In this document: one piece after another, positions 13,001 through 28,000 of the stretch
Layout: every line of letters begins with the position of its first letter
Position numbering within the stretch: the stretch's first letter is position 1
Origin: Corylus avellana
Lineage: Eukaryota; Streptophyta; Magnoliopsida; Fagales; Betulaceae
Direction: 5' to 3'
NCBI RefSeq assembly: GCF_901000735.1
Contig: NC_081547.1
Coordinates: 10,150,193-10,214,192 of the forward strand
DNA length: 64,000 nt
Notes under the pieces: model-generated
Database searches by the model: none
What the model was told of the DNA's origin: nothing
Seen by the model: only the letters and a program-made list of their open reading frames with translations
Made by a program: the position numbers and the translations under genes

Positions 13001-16000
13001 GCTTGTCTTTTCTTTTGGAAAAACTTGAGGTGTGTTTGCTTTTATGCACAGTGTCCTGTTACTTCTGGTTAGAAGCATTGTGTACTTTTATTTTTCCATT
13101 CTGTAATGCCTAAATCGTGGGTCACATTCTATTTTTGCTCTTTTTTTTTTAATCTTAATTTCTAACTATTTTCTTCGAGTTGTGGTGTGTTTATATTTCT
13201 ACAATGTCATGAAAACTATCAATCATAATCTCTGATGTTCTAAACACATTTTTATTAAATTAATGTTTGTTATGACTTGTATTTTGGTATAAGTGTGGAT
13301 AGTACACATGGAAACCTGAGGGAAAGCACATAGGAGTCTTTTTCCTTAAGGGGTTGGTAAACATTGAGAAATTACTTTGAAATGGTTTTAGTCACATTGT
13401 TTTAGAGCACTGCCTCTTTGTGCAGCATTGTAATTGTGGACTAGAAGATACATTTAAATTTCTGAGCTTGTTTTGGCATTCGTGGACGAAAAGATACATC
13501 CCAACTTTTGAGGGTGGCAATATGAGAACTTAGTCAGCCGTCTTGTGTTCCATATATGTGTAGATTCTATTTTCTCTTGTTAATTTTTGAAATGCTGGGT
13601 TTTGTCATTAGAGGTCTAATCTTTTATACTTCATGTATCCTGCTGTTCCACCCCATTCAGGTCTTTAAATAAGTGAAACATATTTCTTTAAGCGTGACTT
13701 TCGACCTATCCCAAATAATCCACTATGTTTTCTGCTTGTCTATCCTTTCAATACTACTACTATTTCTTTCCCTGTATTTCAATATAATTATGGTGAATTT
13801 TTTTCCCAATTGAAGTTCGTGAACTTGTCCTTTTACTGCGAGTTTATTTGTATGGTTTTTGGAGATTTCCATTAGAAGTTGAATGTTTGCCTGAGTTCAT
13901 TGCTTGTATTGGCCTTCTCTTGTAAGTGACAAGCTGTCCATTCTCAAGATGTTATGTGTCCAATTATGCATAAGACTGCTTTCTATTTTTGATGCAACAG
14001 GTGGAGACTACTAGTTTGACACACACACAACTTTCAAGAATGGAAAATTATGGTTGGGGTCATCTTGGAATAACTGCAGATGTTTCATGCAGTGATAATA
14101 TGCAATGTGACAATATCTTTGGTATCGATCCTTTCTATATTGAAAAAGGTAACTATATGAGAGTGTAGTGTGTAATTTTATTTTGGATAGAGCCTGCTAC
14201 TACTAACATCTTCTTTATTAGCTCTTAAGGGTTTTGGTTCTTATCTTAAGCCAAATACCAACTGTTTGCTCATGAATGTTAAAAACTTTTCATATACTTA
14301 AATGTTTTTGTCCGTCACTTTAGGTAAAAATTATCTTGTAATTATACTCTTGCAAAGTAACCATAGCATCTTGGCATAGTTTGTAGTCAGCAACTTATAC
14401 GTTATATCTATAGGCTGTGAAAGTTGTGAGGTTGGGGGATTTGAGTTTTTGGCACCAACCACCCGCAGAAATGCTTTGCGGGTACTGAGGGCTATGCAGC
14501 TTCCAAAACCTGGTATGGTTCCTTTCTATTTGACCAAATTCTACCTGTTGATGTTCTGGAATTTTTTGTTTTAGCATTCTCAATTGACCTTTTTTTTTGG
14601 TCCAGTTTTATTGGAAGGTAGTCCCGGTGTTGGGAAAACAAGTTTGATTGTTGCCTTGGGAAAATTTTCTGGACATAAAGTTGTCCGCATAAACTTATCT
14701 GAACAGGTGAGTAGCTCTTGGTAGTTCCCTATGTCCTTTTTTTTTTTTTCCTCTGTTCTTTTCCTATATATTTCTCTTCCATGCTCTCCTTTATTGATGT
14801 GCCGGCGATGTTTTACTATCAGTAGTAGTAGTAGTAGTATTAATCAAGCCTCTTATGCAGACTGATATAATGGACTTGTTGGGGTCGGACTTACCTGTTG
14901 ACAGTGATGACGGAATAAAGTTTGCATGGTCTGATGGGATCCTATTGCAGGTTAAAATGTATTATGTTAAAGGTACTATTGTCTCTATCTTGCTTTAACA
15001 TATACTGAATTTCTTTATTCTTTTGCAGGCTTTGAAGGAAGGCTGTTGGGTTTTGCTTGATGAGCTTAATCTTGCTCCTCAATCTGTGTTAGAGGTACTG
15101 TTGTGAACTTAAAGGCTTTGCTGAAATCATCTCATTGATGCTTCCATTTGTTTCCATGATTTACTGCTTCAGCATATTTTTCATTTATGTATTTTAGTAT
15201 CTAATGAGATGAATGTTGATCATTAATGGAAATTCTCTCTTTTTTTAGGGTTTAAATGCAATTCTGGATCACCGAGCTGAGGTCTTTATTCCAGAGCTGG
15301 GTCTCACCTTTAGGTGTCCCTCATCTTTCAGAGTTTTTGCATGTCAAAATCCTTCCTGTCAAGGTGGTGGGAGAAAAGGCCTTCCGAAGTCCTTCCTCAA
15401 CCGTTTCACTAAGGTATAATTGTCTAATCATCATTTCTGCTGTGGATTCATATTTAAAACTGGTGATTGTTAACTTGAAATGCAAGGCATCAACAATGAT
15501 CTGTTTCCTTGTCATGGGTTTCAGGTTTATGTTGATGAGTTAGTTGAGGATGACTATCTTTTCATCTGTAGTTCACTTTATCCGTCAATTCCCAGGTCTA
15601 TGCTATCAAAACTGATATTATTTAACAAACGATTGCATGAAGACACCATGTTGTACCACAAGTTTGCACAGGATGGCTCCCCTTGGGAGTTCAATCTTCG
15701 TGATGTGATTCGGTCATGTCAGATCATACAAGGTTTATATCTTATTTCTTCTTTTATTTGATTGATGTTTTTTGGAATTTATATATGTATATCTGTTTGT
15801 GATATAGCTGGTTTTGTAAGAGTTGGTTTTCATTAATTTAGGTGCACCTGAGAAATTGAGAGATTATTCTTTCCTCAACATACTTTACATTCAAAGAATG
15901 CGTACAGCAGCAGATCGCAGAGAGGTCCTACGGCTCTATGAGCAGGTTTTTGAGATGAAGCCATTTATAAATCCTTACCCACGGGTTCAGCTCAATTCTC

Positions 16001-19000
16001 GGTACTTAATTGTGGGGAATACTGCCATTAAAAGGAACTATGTTCAATCGTCGAAACTTTCAACCAGCCAGCTTAAAATTATGCCTGGAATTCGTCAATG
16101 CTTGGAAGCTGCTGCACATTGTGTACAGCGTCAATGGCTGTGCATCTTGATTGGTCCATCATCTGGTAAGACTTCATTGATAAGGTTACTTGCTCAGCTC
16201 ACTGGCAATGCACTAAATGAATTGAATCTTTCGGCTGCAACTGATATATCTGAATTACTTGGATGCTTTGAGCAATATGATGCCTTCCGAAATTTTCACA
16301 TTGTTGCCAATCAAGTTGAATGCTATGTTAATGAGTATTTTAGTTTGAAATTGGAGTCCTCAAAGGAAACATATATGAGTGAAAGAAAAGATCAGTTAAT
16401 TACCAGATGGATTGCGTTTTTATCTAGCATGGACTATGACCATGTATCAGGCTCTACTTGTATGTATGTGGAGAAGTTGAAGAGAATATTTAATTCTCTT
16501 AGTTTGTTAGTTGAGATCATTGAACAACTAAAGTTGGATCAAGAGAAAAATGTTCTACCTGTGTCATGGTCAAGCAGGGATCTTGAAGGAGCCATGAAGA
16601 CAGTTTTAAAGTTGCAAGATGATTATCAGAAAAGGGCTGTTTCAGCAAAGTTTGAATGGGTTATGGGGGTGCTGATAAAAGCTATTGAACGTGGAGAATG
16701 GATTGTTCTGGAGAATGCAAATCTTTGTAACCCTACGGTATGTGACATGTTCTTAATATGATGACATTTATTCTTCTGATACCTTGTTATTATGTCTGTG
16801 TTTGTGACCAATTTTCCAATTAATGTCTATTACTTAACACAGGTTCTTGATAGAATCAACTCTTTGGTGGAACCATCTGGATCAATCACGATTAACGAGT
16901 GTGGAATTGTTGATGGAAAATCAGTGGTTCTCCATCCACACCCTAATTTTAGAATGTTCCTCACTGTTAACCCGAACTATGGTGAAGTTTCCCGAGCAAT
17001 GCGAAATAGAGGAGTTGAAATATTTATGATGCAGCCAGGCTGGTTACTTGATGAGGGAAGCGGTTATGGTTCCCAGCAGATTGAACTAAAAGATGTGGAG
17101 AGATTTCTCATTCTATCTGGTATTCCAGGTGGTAGATTGGTTGAATCAATGGCCAGAGCCCATGTCTATGCTAGGGATGAAGGTTCACGCCTTAATATTT
17201 GCATTACATATCTTGAGCTGGCACGTTGGGTTCAGCTACTCCAGCAGCTTCTAATGAATGGCAATCAGCCTCTGTGGAGTCTCCATGTGAGTTTGGAGCA
17301 TACTTATCTTTCTTCTTTAGGTGAGGCTGAAGGAGGGAATATTATTAGTCATGCTAAAAGTGCTTATTTGTCAGTTATAGAATTGTCTGACTCATTACTG
17401 GCACATTCTTTGTGTTTGCCTGGAGGATGGCCAAAGCCATTGAAATTAAGAGACTTTATATGGTACTCAAAAGAAGCTTGTGTGAAACAAAACTGCATGT
17501 ATCTGGAGTTCCTGGGGGATCAGTGTGCCTCATATGAATCAGAAGTTGCTAGGATCAGGTGCCCTTTGGATGAGGCATTAACTGCTTGTGGCCATGCAGA
17601 TACTTGCATTATAAATGTGAAGAAGTTAGAACAGTTAATGTTTCCCAGGTCTTCAAATGTTACAGTTTCAAACTTTGATAAGAAAATTGAATTTGATTTG
17701 GCATTGGCTAATAAGATGCTACTATTTGCTGCAAACTGGACCATTGAACAGGCCACTGAAAGTGATCTTGAGCTTTATCTTCTCTGGTTTAGCTGGTTCA
17801 GTAATCACTTGCAGCCCTTCTGTCAGTTTTTCAGTTCTTTTCTGATCTTAATCAAACAGGTCATGCAGCATCCTATTTGGAGCTACATTTCTCGCCGACA
17901 CCATGAGGTTGCATCTCTTCACTTGGTAGATTTTGACTTGCAGCCAATGCCAATGCTGTCGTTGGAGTTAGTTGATTTAACTGCATCAAGGGACATGTCT
18001 CAGTCGTGCAGTAAATTTTTAAGTAATGCCATTAACTGCCTAGGTCTACTAAAAGTTAGTTATCAACAATGGAATGCGGAGAGCTGCCATGACTATAGTG
18101 ATGAAGTGCAATGTTTTATTCCAGTGTTGAAATCTCTGCGAGTAATGGAGGAGGAAATCCTTCATAAGTTTGTTGATTCGTCATATATGTTTGTTGAGTC
18201 TCCTTGTTTTGATGTGCTGATTCGGTTATACACTAACCTCATTGAAGATCACAAACTGTTCTGGAATGGTGTTACGTCATCAAATGTTGAGCAGTTGCTA
18301 ATTTCTTGGCGTTCTTTAATGAAAGATGCTGCAAAATTTCAGGAAGTACTGAATGATATCTGTCCAGAAGCAGTTGATATTGTGATGGTAAGCTGACCAT
18401 CATATAATCTACGTTTTGCCTTCCTTCCTTGTGTCTCATTTTTTTAGCCAGTTCCTGTAATTTGCTTTGAACTTCACTACTTTTTACTTTGTTCGGTATA
18501 GAGTGAGAGCAAGAATCTGGAGAATTTGGCTAAAGTTTCTTCTTGGCGTATTCATTCGGAGAAGTCCTTGCTTTGGGTTCATGGTGGTCATCCATATTTA
18601 CCTTCTTCTGCTAATTTATATCATAAGCAGCATCAGCTTTCATCACTTTGTGAGTTGATTTGGCCTACAAATTCAAAATCATGGGAACAGGGTATGGCAT
18701 TCTGATCTACTATTTGGGTCTTCTTGTCTATAAGTTTATGACATGTACTTATCGGGAAAGAGATCATTAATATTTTAAGCTGTTGAATTGACTGTTTTCT
18801 CCTTCTTTTTTTTGAAAATATGTGCTGTTACAGTGAATAGAAGTCTGATTGAGGTCGTTGCATCGTCAAATCCTGAACTTCGCTTTCTCGCAATGCAAGG
18901 TAGACTTTTCACATTATTAATTATATTAGGATATTTTATTTAAATGTGCTGGTGTTGTATTTTAAAGTTTAGTAAGCATTAATATACTGTTTGTTTGATG

Positions 19001-22000
19001 TTGGGTGTATTAATATACTGTTTCTTTGGTTAGGGTTTATTTTTTATTTTTTATTTTATTTTTAAAAAAAATTGGTTTGTTTTTGTGCTATGACGTGGGG
19101 AGTGCCCAAATACTTGGGTGACTTGGTGCTAAAATTACATATCTCAAAGCCACGTACAAGTGTAAGAATAGTTTGCTTCAGCAATTATTTTCTTCTCGAT
19201 GAAATTTCAGATTACTTATAAAAAAATATTCTTCATTGGATAATCATTTTCTGCAGATTTGAAATGCTAAATTTGATGCTAAAGTTTAATTCGCATAATG
19301 TTCTCCAAACGCTTTAGAAGAAATTGTGAATTCTAGGCTCCATTTGCTGGTCATTATTGATGTTGACTCCTCCTAGCAATCGTGGAGGCACTGACAGTGT
19401 GATTGTATCATTGTTGTTTATCGATATATCATAGTGACCTTTACTCTTTTCATATTTTCTGGTGATTTATTTATTGTTGTTATCTCTTGCTACTGGCAGT
19501 GACTATCATTGTTAAGTTTCTTGTGTTGTTTGCCATATGTGATGTGAGCTATTATGTGGTTCAACACAAATTGTTGCCTTTTTAAAATTGTCTGTGGTAT
19601 CAGATTGTTGTATAGCACAGCCAAATAGGAGTTTGCAAAAAGTGTGCTTTTAGTTAGAAAGATTTTGCCACTGACTAGGTGATATTACCTTTATATTTTA
19701 CTTGAAAAGTAGTGGCATCCTTCAGATCCGTAATTATACTGTAGGGATAACATCTTCCTCCTACTATTTTGTGTCTTATTTGTCTGTAAAAGTTCTCATA
19801 TGGGAAACAGTTTCTGGGCAGAAGAGGAAGGATTTGCTAGGTGAAATAGTTTTTTTTTTTGTTCTCCAAACTCTTTAGAAGCAATTGTGAATGCTAGGGC
19901 TGCATTTGCTGGCCATTATTGATGTTGACTCCTCCTAGCAATCGTGGAGGCACTGAAAGTGTGATTGTATCATTGTTGTTTATCGATATATCATAGTGAC
20001 CTTTACTCTTTTCATATTTGCTGGTGCTTTTTATTTATTGTTATCTCTTGCTACTGGCAGTGACTATTATTGTTAAGTTTCTTGTGTTGTTTGCCATATG
20101 TGATGTGAGCCATTATGTGGTTCAACACAAATTGTTGCCTTTTTAAAATTGTCTGTTGTATCAGATTGTTGTATGGCACTTCCAAATAGGAGTTTGCATA
20201 AAGTGTACTTTCAGTTAGAAAGATTTTGCCACTGACTTGGTGATATTACCTTTATATTTTACTTGAAAAGTAGTGGCATCCTTCAGATCCGTAATTATAC
20301 TGTGGGGATAACATCTTCCTCCTACTATTTTGTGTCTTATTTGTCTATCAAAGTTCTCATATGGGAAACAGTTTCTAGGCAGGAGAGGAAGGATTTGCTA
20401 GGTGAAATATATATATATGTTTTGGGGGGGGGGGGGGGGACATGAGCTAACATGTTGTATAACTGCTGTAATGAGTGAAATGTAGTTAATTTTTTATATT
20501 TGATGTTTATGTTTATCCTGCTTCTGACTTCTTTTTTCTTTTTTCTTTTTTTTTTTTTTTTGCAAATGTAATATACTTTTGCAGTTTATTTCTCTTTTAC
20601 AAACTCCTATTTCATTCTTTGATATTAAATGCAATTTCTTTTTCGATTTCATATTTATGCAGGTGTTTCCATGTCAGTACATATTATGGGCAAATGTGAC
20701 TGTGATAAAGATGTTAGCCCTGTCGTTCAGCAGTTGGAGGAGATGCATAAGGTTTGTCCTCCAGCTTCTGTACAGTTACTGCTATGGAATTCTTCTCACA
20801 CTTGTTTGGGGAATAAATTTGATCTTTGCAGATGCTTTTGGAAAGATTTGAATATGAAAAACAAAAATTGGTGGCAAATTTGGGGTCTAGCGAGCATGTG
20901 AATGCTGGGGCAAATTCTGCTGCTTGTTGTACCTTCTTTCCTGAAATATTGTGTAGAGAGTCTGGGTTCGAAAGCTGGCAGGACACTCTTGCTCTAAGTG
21001 ACAGTACAAGTTTTTTCCTTGATATGGAGTTACTTCAGGGGCTATCATCTATCCTTTTGGTTGATCCCAAAGGATTAGAGACGGTAAATTGAATTAAATT
21101 ACACCATTCTTTGTATGACTTTGGTACTTGGCTGCTGAATATAATAGAATTGTATCCTATACTTCTAGTTTTGCTGCAACTCATTGAATTTGAAAGGATC
21201 TAATACATACTAATGTTAAAGTAGAGTCAATTCATAGATTTTAGAGCCACAGAAAAATGTATTATGATTATGATGTTCTAATTTTTTGGTCCTATTCAAA
21301 TTATAATATGCACTTCTGTTTTTGGAATTCATTTGATATATTCTGCTTTTTGTCAACAATGTTAGGATCAAATGATTTTCAGTAGAAAAAGAGGCCAGTT
21401 GGTAATTAAAATTGTTTTTCTTCCTTTAGACAATTCCATCCTGCTAAATTAGAATGCCCTTATTTTTATTTCTTGCTATTCTTTCTTTCGGCATTCTTTA
21501 TTTTTTGCATGAGTTCTTTTAGTGATCTTCCACTTAATTTTTATATGATTCGATCTGCTATTTATTTTCTTTTTTCTAATGACATTGCAGGCTTTGGGGA
21601 CTGTATCCAACCTTCTGGAATATGGATTGAAATTTTCATTGGACTTCTCATCAAGACCCCCCCAAAATTTTTTACCTCATCAAAAGATCTTGTGGACACT
21701 AGATGCATGGACTTCAGTGGATGCAGGTCAATGCAGTTTTGTGTTACATATTTATGTATAGATATATGTACCGAATATATATGTAGTAGCATGACTGTTA
21801 CATGAGCCATAAGCTTATCTCATGTATTTTCTTTTAATGCAGTGAATGCAAGGATTGCTAGTTTTGTTATTGAAATGTGGTCTAGGTGGCATCATTCTTT
21901 GTGGAATCATCGACCTGTATTTATCAAGGTATATATTACTTATAGTTTGATCCTAATGTAAGACAATTTTGCGTTCTGAACTTTTTTTGGGAGTGAGGAG

Positions 22001-25000
22001 ACTCCAGGTTTTAAGACCTGCTGATATACATGCAGAACTTCTCAAAGATTGGTGATTACGACATTCCACTACCAGATATGCTTGTTCAGCCTGTGAGGAC
22101 AGCAACAGTCGTCAAGATTCTGTAAGATAATTAGTGTCTATATGTTTCCTGATGACCATTTGAATTTGTAAGAAGTGTTTATTCCATTTCACTACTGAAA
22201 TGTATAATCTCATCACTCAAGAAAAAGAAAAAAAAAAAAAAAAAAAAAAAAAAGGCAAATGAAAATTAGGAGACATGGTCTCTATGGAAGTTTGGTCACT
22301 AGTGCCTTGCTGGAGAAAAGTTGCCATTGATTTGAGCATTCTGTTTGCACCACAGACTGCTTTATATGATAAGAATTTGAAAAAAATGGAAAAAACTGAG
22401 GTGCCTCAGCTTACTAACACTTTGTTGTTATGTGTTGTGTAGTGTGTACATTTTTCAATTATTTACTAAATTATTATATTTTTGAGATGTGTTCTATTAT
22501 TTGTAAAGTTTTAATTTTGGTGAAAAACTGTATTTATGACTTGATACTTGGATGCTCATTTTTTTTCCCTCAATTTTTGTGCTTCATTCAGGCAAAGTAG
22601 ATCCACTATCCGTGAATATTTTGTGCGCTGTCTGACGCTTAGAGTTGCTTCTTGTAATATTTGGCGGAGCTCTCCTACAGGGGCAAATATACCTGGTTTT
22701 CTTTTATCTATGGCTCGCTCTCTTTTCCAGCAGGTGGTTCATTTTTTTTTTTTTTTTTTCCTTCGAATTGGAGATGCTTTTATTGTTTTTCTAGCATTCA
22801 TGGACTTCATTCTTTGTGTTGGTCTTCTGCTTCCAGATTATATATGCACATCAAAAATCTTTTCATGCGAATGAATTTGAGGCGATCAAGTCCATTCTTT
22901 GTGCATTCCAGAAGAATATGGTTAAGGTGCTCTTTTTAAAGTTTCTATCTCTGTAATTATCTTTTGAAAAATGACTCTTACTGAAAGACAGGTTTTCTTG
23001 CCAATCTCATGATTTTTTGATCATTTTGTATTTTAACTCGATTCCCCCCTGGTTCGCCTTCTCTTCCCCCTCCCAAAGAAAGAAGAAAAAGAAACACTTT
23101 AAGAGAAGGGAGTTTACCCACTTCCACGCATGGTTAGGGATTGATGTTCAAGCTTTTTGGTTTTCAATGCATTATATTTTGAAAAGAAAAGAAATGTATG
23201 ACATCATAAACATAGTCTATCAGATAGAAAATAGAATTGCAAATAACATATGGTCATGATTTGTACTATTTGGAAAACTGAATGTGCTGTTTTCTAGATA
23301 TTATGCATTTCATAAGCAGCAAAATCTCATCAGTGGCTTATTGCCCCTTTTCCTATGCTCTTACTGTGTGAAACAATGGTCTGTATCAGTTGTATCTTAA
23401 CACTACTTGAAGGAAGAATTCCCTAATAGTTCACATGTTGGTGAATGGTCTGCATCTAAGAAGCCAGAGTACGAAAATTTCTGAAAAGCATTAATTTCCA
23501 TGTGCCTTGTCCTTCTCAGCACCCTGTGTTTCCTGTAACGCCTTTATGCATTTCTGTCGCAACTGTACTGGTGGTGGACCTTTAAATTATAGTTGGTTCT
23601 CTTGCTCTGTTAGCTTCATAATTTACTTGAGAATTGAGGTGAACATATGGAAATTGATAATGTGGCCTTTTTAAAAGATTAGTTCATCATGCTCAGTTTT
23701 GGAACACTTGAAAAACATTGAGGCATCCTGTTATGTCCAATGTCATATTTCATCATTTTATTCATTTGTCTTTCTCTTTGGTGACAGCAAGAAAACATCC
23801 AGCAAATGAGCTCCCTTCTTCTCTCATCAAGCCATTGCAGATTGAAAGAGTCGGTGCACAAGTTCATTGAGCCGCTGCTTAGAGAGCTCTACCTTCATTG
23901 CACATCTACCGGTGGTTATATACCTATTGATCATTTTCTGCTTACAAACTATAGGAGTTAATCCAAATTATTGTCTGTCAATAATTTTGTGTTTAGAAAT
24001 ACATGACTTTATATGAGTGTCTGATTTTTGTTTTGATATAGGGCTATTAATATTAATGGTATTTATTTTTGTTCCTAGCAATGGTCTCTATTTTGTTTGG
24101 GGGCTAGCAATATATATTTCATTTCTTTTTCAATTTTGCATGTTGTCTTAATTATGCAATTTTTTTTTTCTTTTGCTTAGACTTCCACTATATCCTTGGT
24201 TGTGCGTGGTTACGGATTGGGGGATTGCGCTTTCATCTCTTGCTTAGCTGTGATGATTTGGATCCTGCCATGAAATACTATTGGAAGTCTTCACAGTTAT
24301 CAGAAAAGATAACTTCGCTTAAGCTTGAGATGCAGGTATCTTGCGAATATACATTTGTTCGATTATCCAGCAAGTCTTCAAATGTTTTTGTTGTGGTGTT
24401 TTGTGCCTTAGGTTTGTTCATGTATTGCTTTACTGTATATTTTATGAACCACTAATGCAATGGTTAAGACAGCATCCTTGAACTCATCTGTTCACATCTA
24501 AAGCTCGTCAAGCCACCTCTCATCAAATTTATTTCTTCTAACCCATTACTGCTTACTGAGTTCACATATTTGTTTCTTTATGAATGCCTCATTAATTATC
24601 AAGTACTTGAACACCACAAGTTGACTGCAGAGTAAATTAACTTTAATATAAGCACATGGAATTTCACTTTGTAAAATCATAACCATAAAGCTTTCACTAT
24701 ATGTGATTGAAGATGCATGCTCACGTGCAGGCGCAAGTGGGTAATTGAGCTTTTTCTTTGTAGCCGTGAGATTAGTGTTTGCAAGATGATAAACTTAAAG
24801 CTATTACTATATTGCTTTTTGTAGGTCCGACAAGAATGCAACTATCTAGCAGGATGGTTTTCTACGAGAGAAGCTGATAATAGAGGAGCACATGCATTAG
24901 AAAATCTTGAAGTAGAGCTTAGAAGGGCGCAAAGAAAGGTCTAAACATATAAAGAGTTTTACTTGTGTCATTGGATTACTATTTTCCTTTGCTGATAAAG

Positions 25001-28000
25001 TATATTTTTTTCCAAATAGTTGATAGCATATATGGTCTGCTTAAATGATCAATGAAAATCAAAATGGCATCATTGCCTTATATTTGATTAAGAAAATCAA
25101 CTATCTATGATGATTATGAATATGAATGGTGCCTCTATTGGTTAACCTTTTACTGGTTCTGATCATATTATTAATTCTAAGGGCGTAAACAGGAGAAATT
25201 TTAGGCAAAATGGTTGTAGTGCACAGAAGTGCATGTGCTTGGTAACCTCCTTAATATAGTGACAGTTTTCTACCTATTTTCTATTTTCATTGATGTTGAA
25301 ATTTCAACCTCCATAATTGTGTGGGGCAGAAGTGGCATGTCTTTGATCCTGACACTTGGAATAAACTAGCCAAAAAAAAAAAAATGAAACACAGAAATCA
25401 GGATAAATTAGGATGATGGCAGTATGGTGCAATATCTTTGTGATGGAATTCATCTTTGTAGTCTAAAAAAGAATGAGTTCACTTGCGGTATCCCCCTATC
25501 AGGTCGGATTGAAAATCTTAGATGGGCATATGCATCAAGCCCCACATTAGGTGTTCGCTATGTAGAATTGGACTATATAAATGGTTATGGTATCACATAG
25601 ATGTAGCATGTTCCCTGGTTGTCACAAATAGCATCAAAGTCGACCACGCAAGGCCATCTGGAGCAAGGGCATTGCAATGCAACATGAAGTTTGAGGAAGA
25701 TATTAGGGATTTGATGGGGTAAGATTGTGGTACATTATATTAGATTTGAGATGAAGGGGTTGTTTGGGCAAATGTATTAAGTCTCAATTTAGTGTGTACT
25801 TGATGGCACTAAACTATATAAGTGATTACGAGGTGCCATAATAAGGATTTTTTTTTTTTTTTGGGGGATACTATGTGACTATTGTGTCCCTTGTCTTGAC
25901 ATCACATTTTGTTATTAGGTCTCATAAAAACTCTTTTACTCCAAACTATAAGTGATATACTTCTTTTAATTAGTTAAAAAAACTGTAATCAATAAAATAC
26001 ATTTGTGTGAGATGTACAAACTCATGTTATCGAGCTTGCTTACAGAGGAGAGTTAGAAGTTTTAAGTGTTCTATCTTATAGTGAAGATGGTTGTTGCCCT
26101 ACTTATTTTCTGCTTTATGTGTTCATTTGTTAATGTGTTTGACGTTACTGCTTTTTACTGTTATTGCAGAATATTTTCTAGAAAAGCACACGATTTGGCT
26201 TCCAATATTGTGATGCTTGAATTTTTTTCTGATGACAGCTTTAATCAAATAGCTGTTTGTTAAATAATTTTGAAAAGTGTCCCATTCCCACCCACCCCCT
26301 CTCTCTCTCCAAGTCCTTTCCCCAGTTCATTAATAATTTTGCGCTTGCTGGCTAATTTGGGACTTCCATTGGTGGAAGGTTGGTGTCATGGCATGATAGA
26401 TTGTGGAGGATTGGACTAGCTGTGGAGAAAGAAGATGAAGTGGATTGGGGAGAGAGAGAGAGGGAGAGTAAATATTTTGTTTCGTCTGAGATTTGGTTGT
26501 CAACACTAATATCAGAAGTCATCTTTCCTTTTCTATTTATTTTATGATAGATTTTGTTTCCAGTTATTTATCTTATTGTCTTTTGAATGAATCTCATATC
26601 TCACTGGTCACCATGGGCGGACAATAAAATTGAGCTCAGACAAAGTGGTTTATAAATAGCACTTCATGCTTCTAGTTATTTCTTCTCTTTTATCTGATGA
26701 AAAAAATTTCTTGTGTTCAGATTGTGTTCCGCTCTGATTCTGGGAAATTTAAGAAGTTAAAACATGAATGCAACGACTTTCTTAAACAATGTGATGATTT
26801 TCTGAAACTTGTTACATCTTTGGAGGTTATGGTGAGTAATGTTGAAGCCATGGACTTACCACAGATTGTTGACCAAGTTTGCAACTGGCAGGTATGTTAG
26901 TCATGCCTGACTTGATAGGCAAAAAGTATTTTGATGATAACCCTTATTCGCTTTTCCATTCCTCACTGCTGTACCATTTCAAGTTGTTATTCTAAATACC
27001 TGTTTTTATTTTGGTTTCCAGAACACTGCAACCTGTTTTGTTAACCGATTATCAGATGAATATGCTGCATATATTGATGTAGTCCAGCCAGTTCAAGTTG
27101 CAGTATATGAAATGAAATTGGGCTCAGCGCTAGTTTTGTCTAGTTTCTTCCAGAAAGCATTTTTTAGTAGGGTTGAGCTGGATAATATGGATCTTGTTAT
27201 GGTATTTTCTTCTTAAGTTTTTTAGATATCTGTGCTTTTAGATGTTGTCTTATTGATCTCATTGGCTGACTTGGAGAGTCTGGCAGGGAACAATATATTC
27301 ATTCATGAGATTTCCCCGTGGATATGCATCCAATTCCATTTCTGTGAACTTGAATAGCAAGCAGCCTGAGCTTCCTTCCTATGATATAAGTATTCCTGCA
27401 AACTTTTGTGCAGCCGATATGAGATTGCTAGAAAAGTTGGTTACATTCTCAAGAGATGTTGCTGTTGATAAGAAGGTCCACACTTCATCTGAATCTATCC
27501 TATGATTATTCCATTTCACTAGATGTCCATAATATTGTCTTCTTGTACAACTCTATGGAACTATTTGTTCCTTTTTATTATTTACTGTAGAAATTGACAT
27601 GCATATAGAATTTATTTCCTTTCCCATTTGTAACAGGTCTGTGTTATGCAACTTGAAGCTGCTCTTAATCACAACATTCTTGTGCGTGTAGCACATTCTG
27701 TAGCGAATTCAAGATTGATGGATATTGAATCCTTTAAGGTGAGAATTAATTTGAATTGCAATTAACAGAAAGGAAATTACTCACACAGGATTACCATCTG
27801 ATGTTAAGTTTTATCTTCTGAATCAGCTCTTGGCTAAGATATTTAATGAATTTTCAAATCTTTGGATGAGAATGAAAATTCAAGCAAAAACCAAAGAGGA
27901 CTATGGTTCTCAGCAATACAAGTTCAGGCCTCGTGCCTTTCAGATCGAGAGCATTATTGAAGTTGATATATCAACACTTGGCGAGTCAATAACAAATGAT

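Larger units (their letters stand above)
6227..13029 (+). other. MDN1: MDN1 exon block: AAA4, split by a 4.7-kb TE-bearing intron
   Basis: Exons read at 6227-6294, 6395-6590, 6709-6813, 6882-7187, 11866-12059, 12148-12202, 12558-12708 and 12956-13029. Walker A GETGGGKT is at 6477-6500. Walker [12 protein letters not shown] sits in the exon ending at 7187. The sensor 1 region, with the motif [20 protein letters not shown], resumes only at 11866, after an intron of about 4.68 kb holding LINE sequence. All phases across these junctions agree. Confidence 0.9.
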
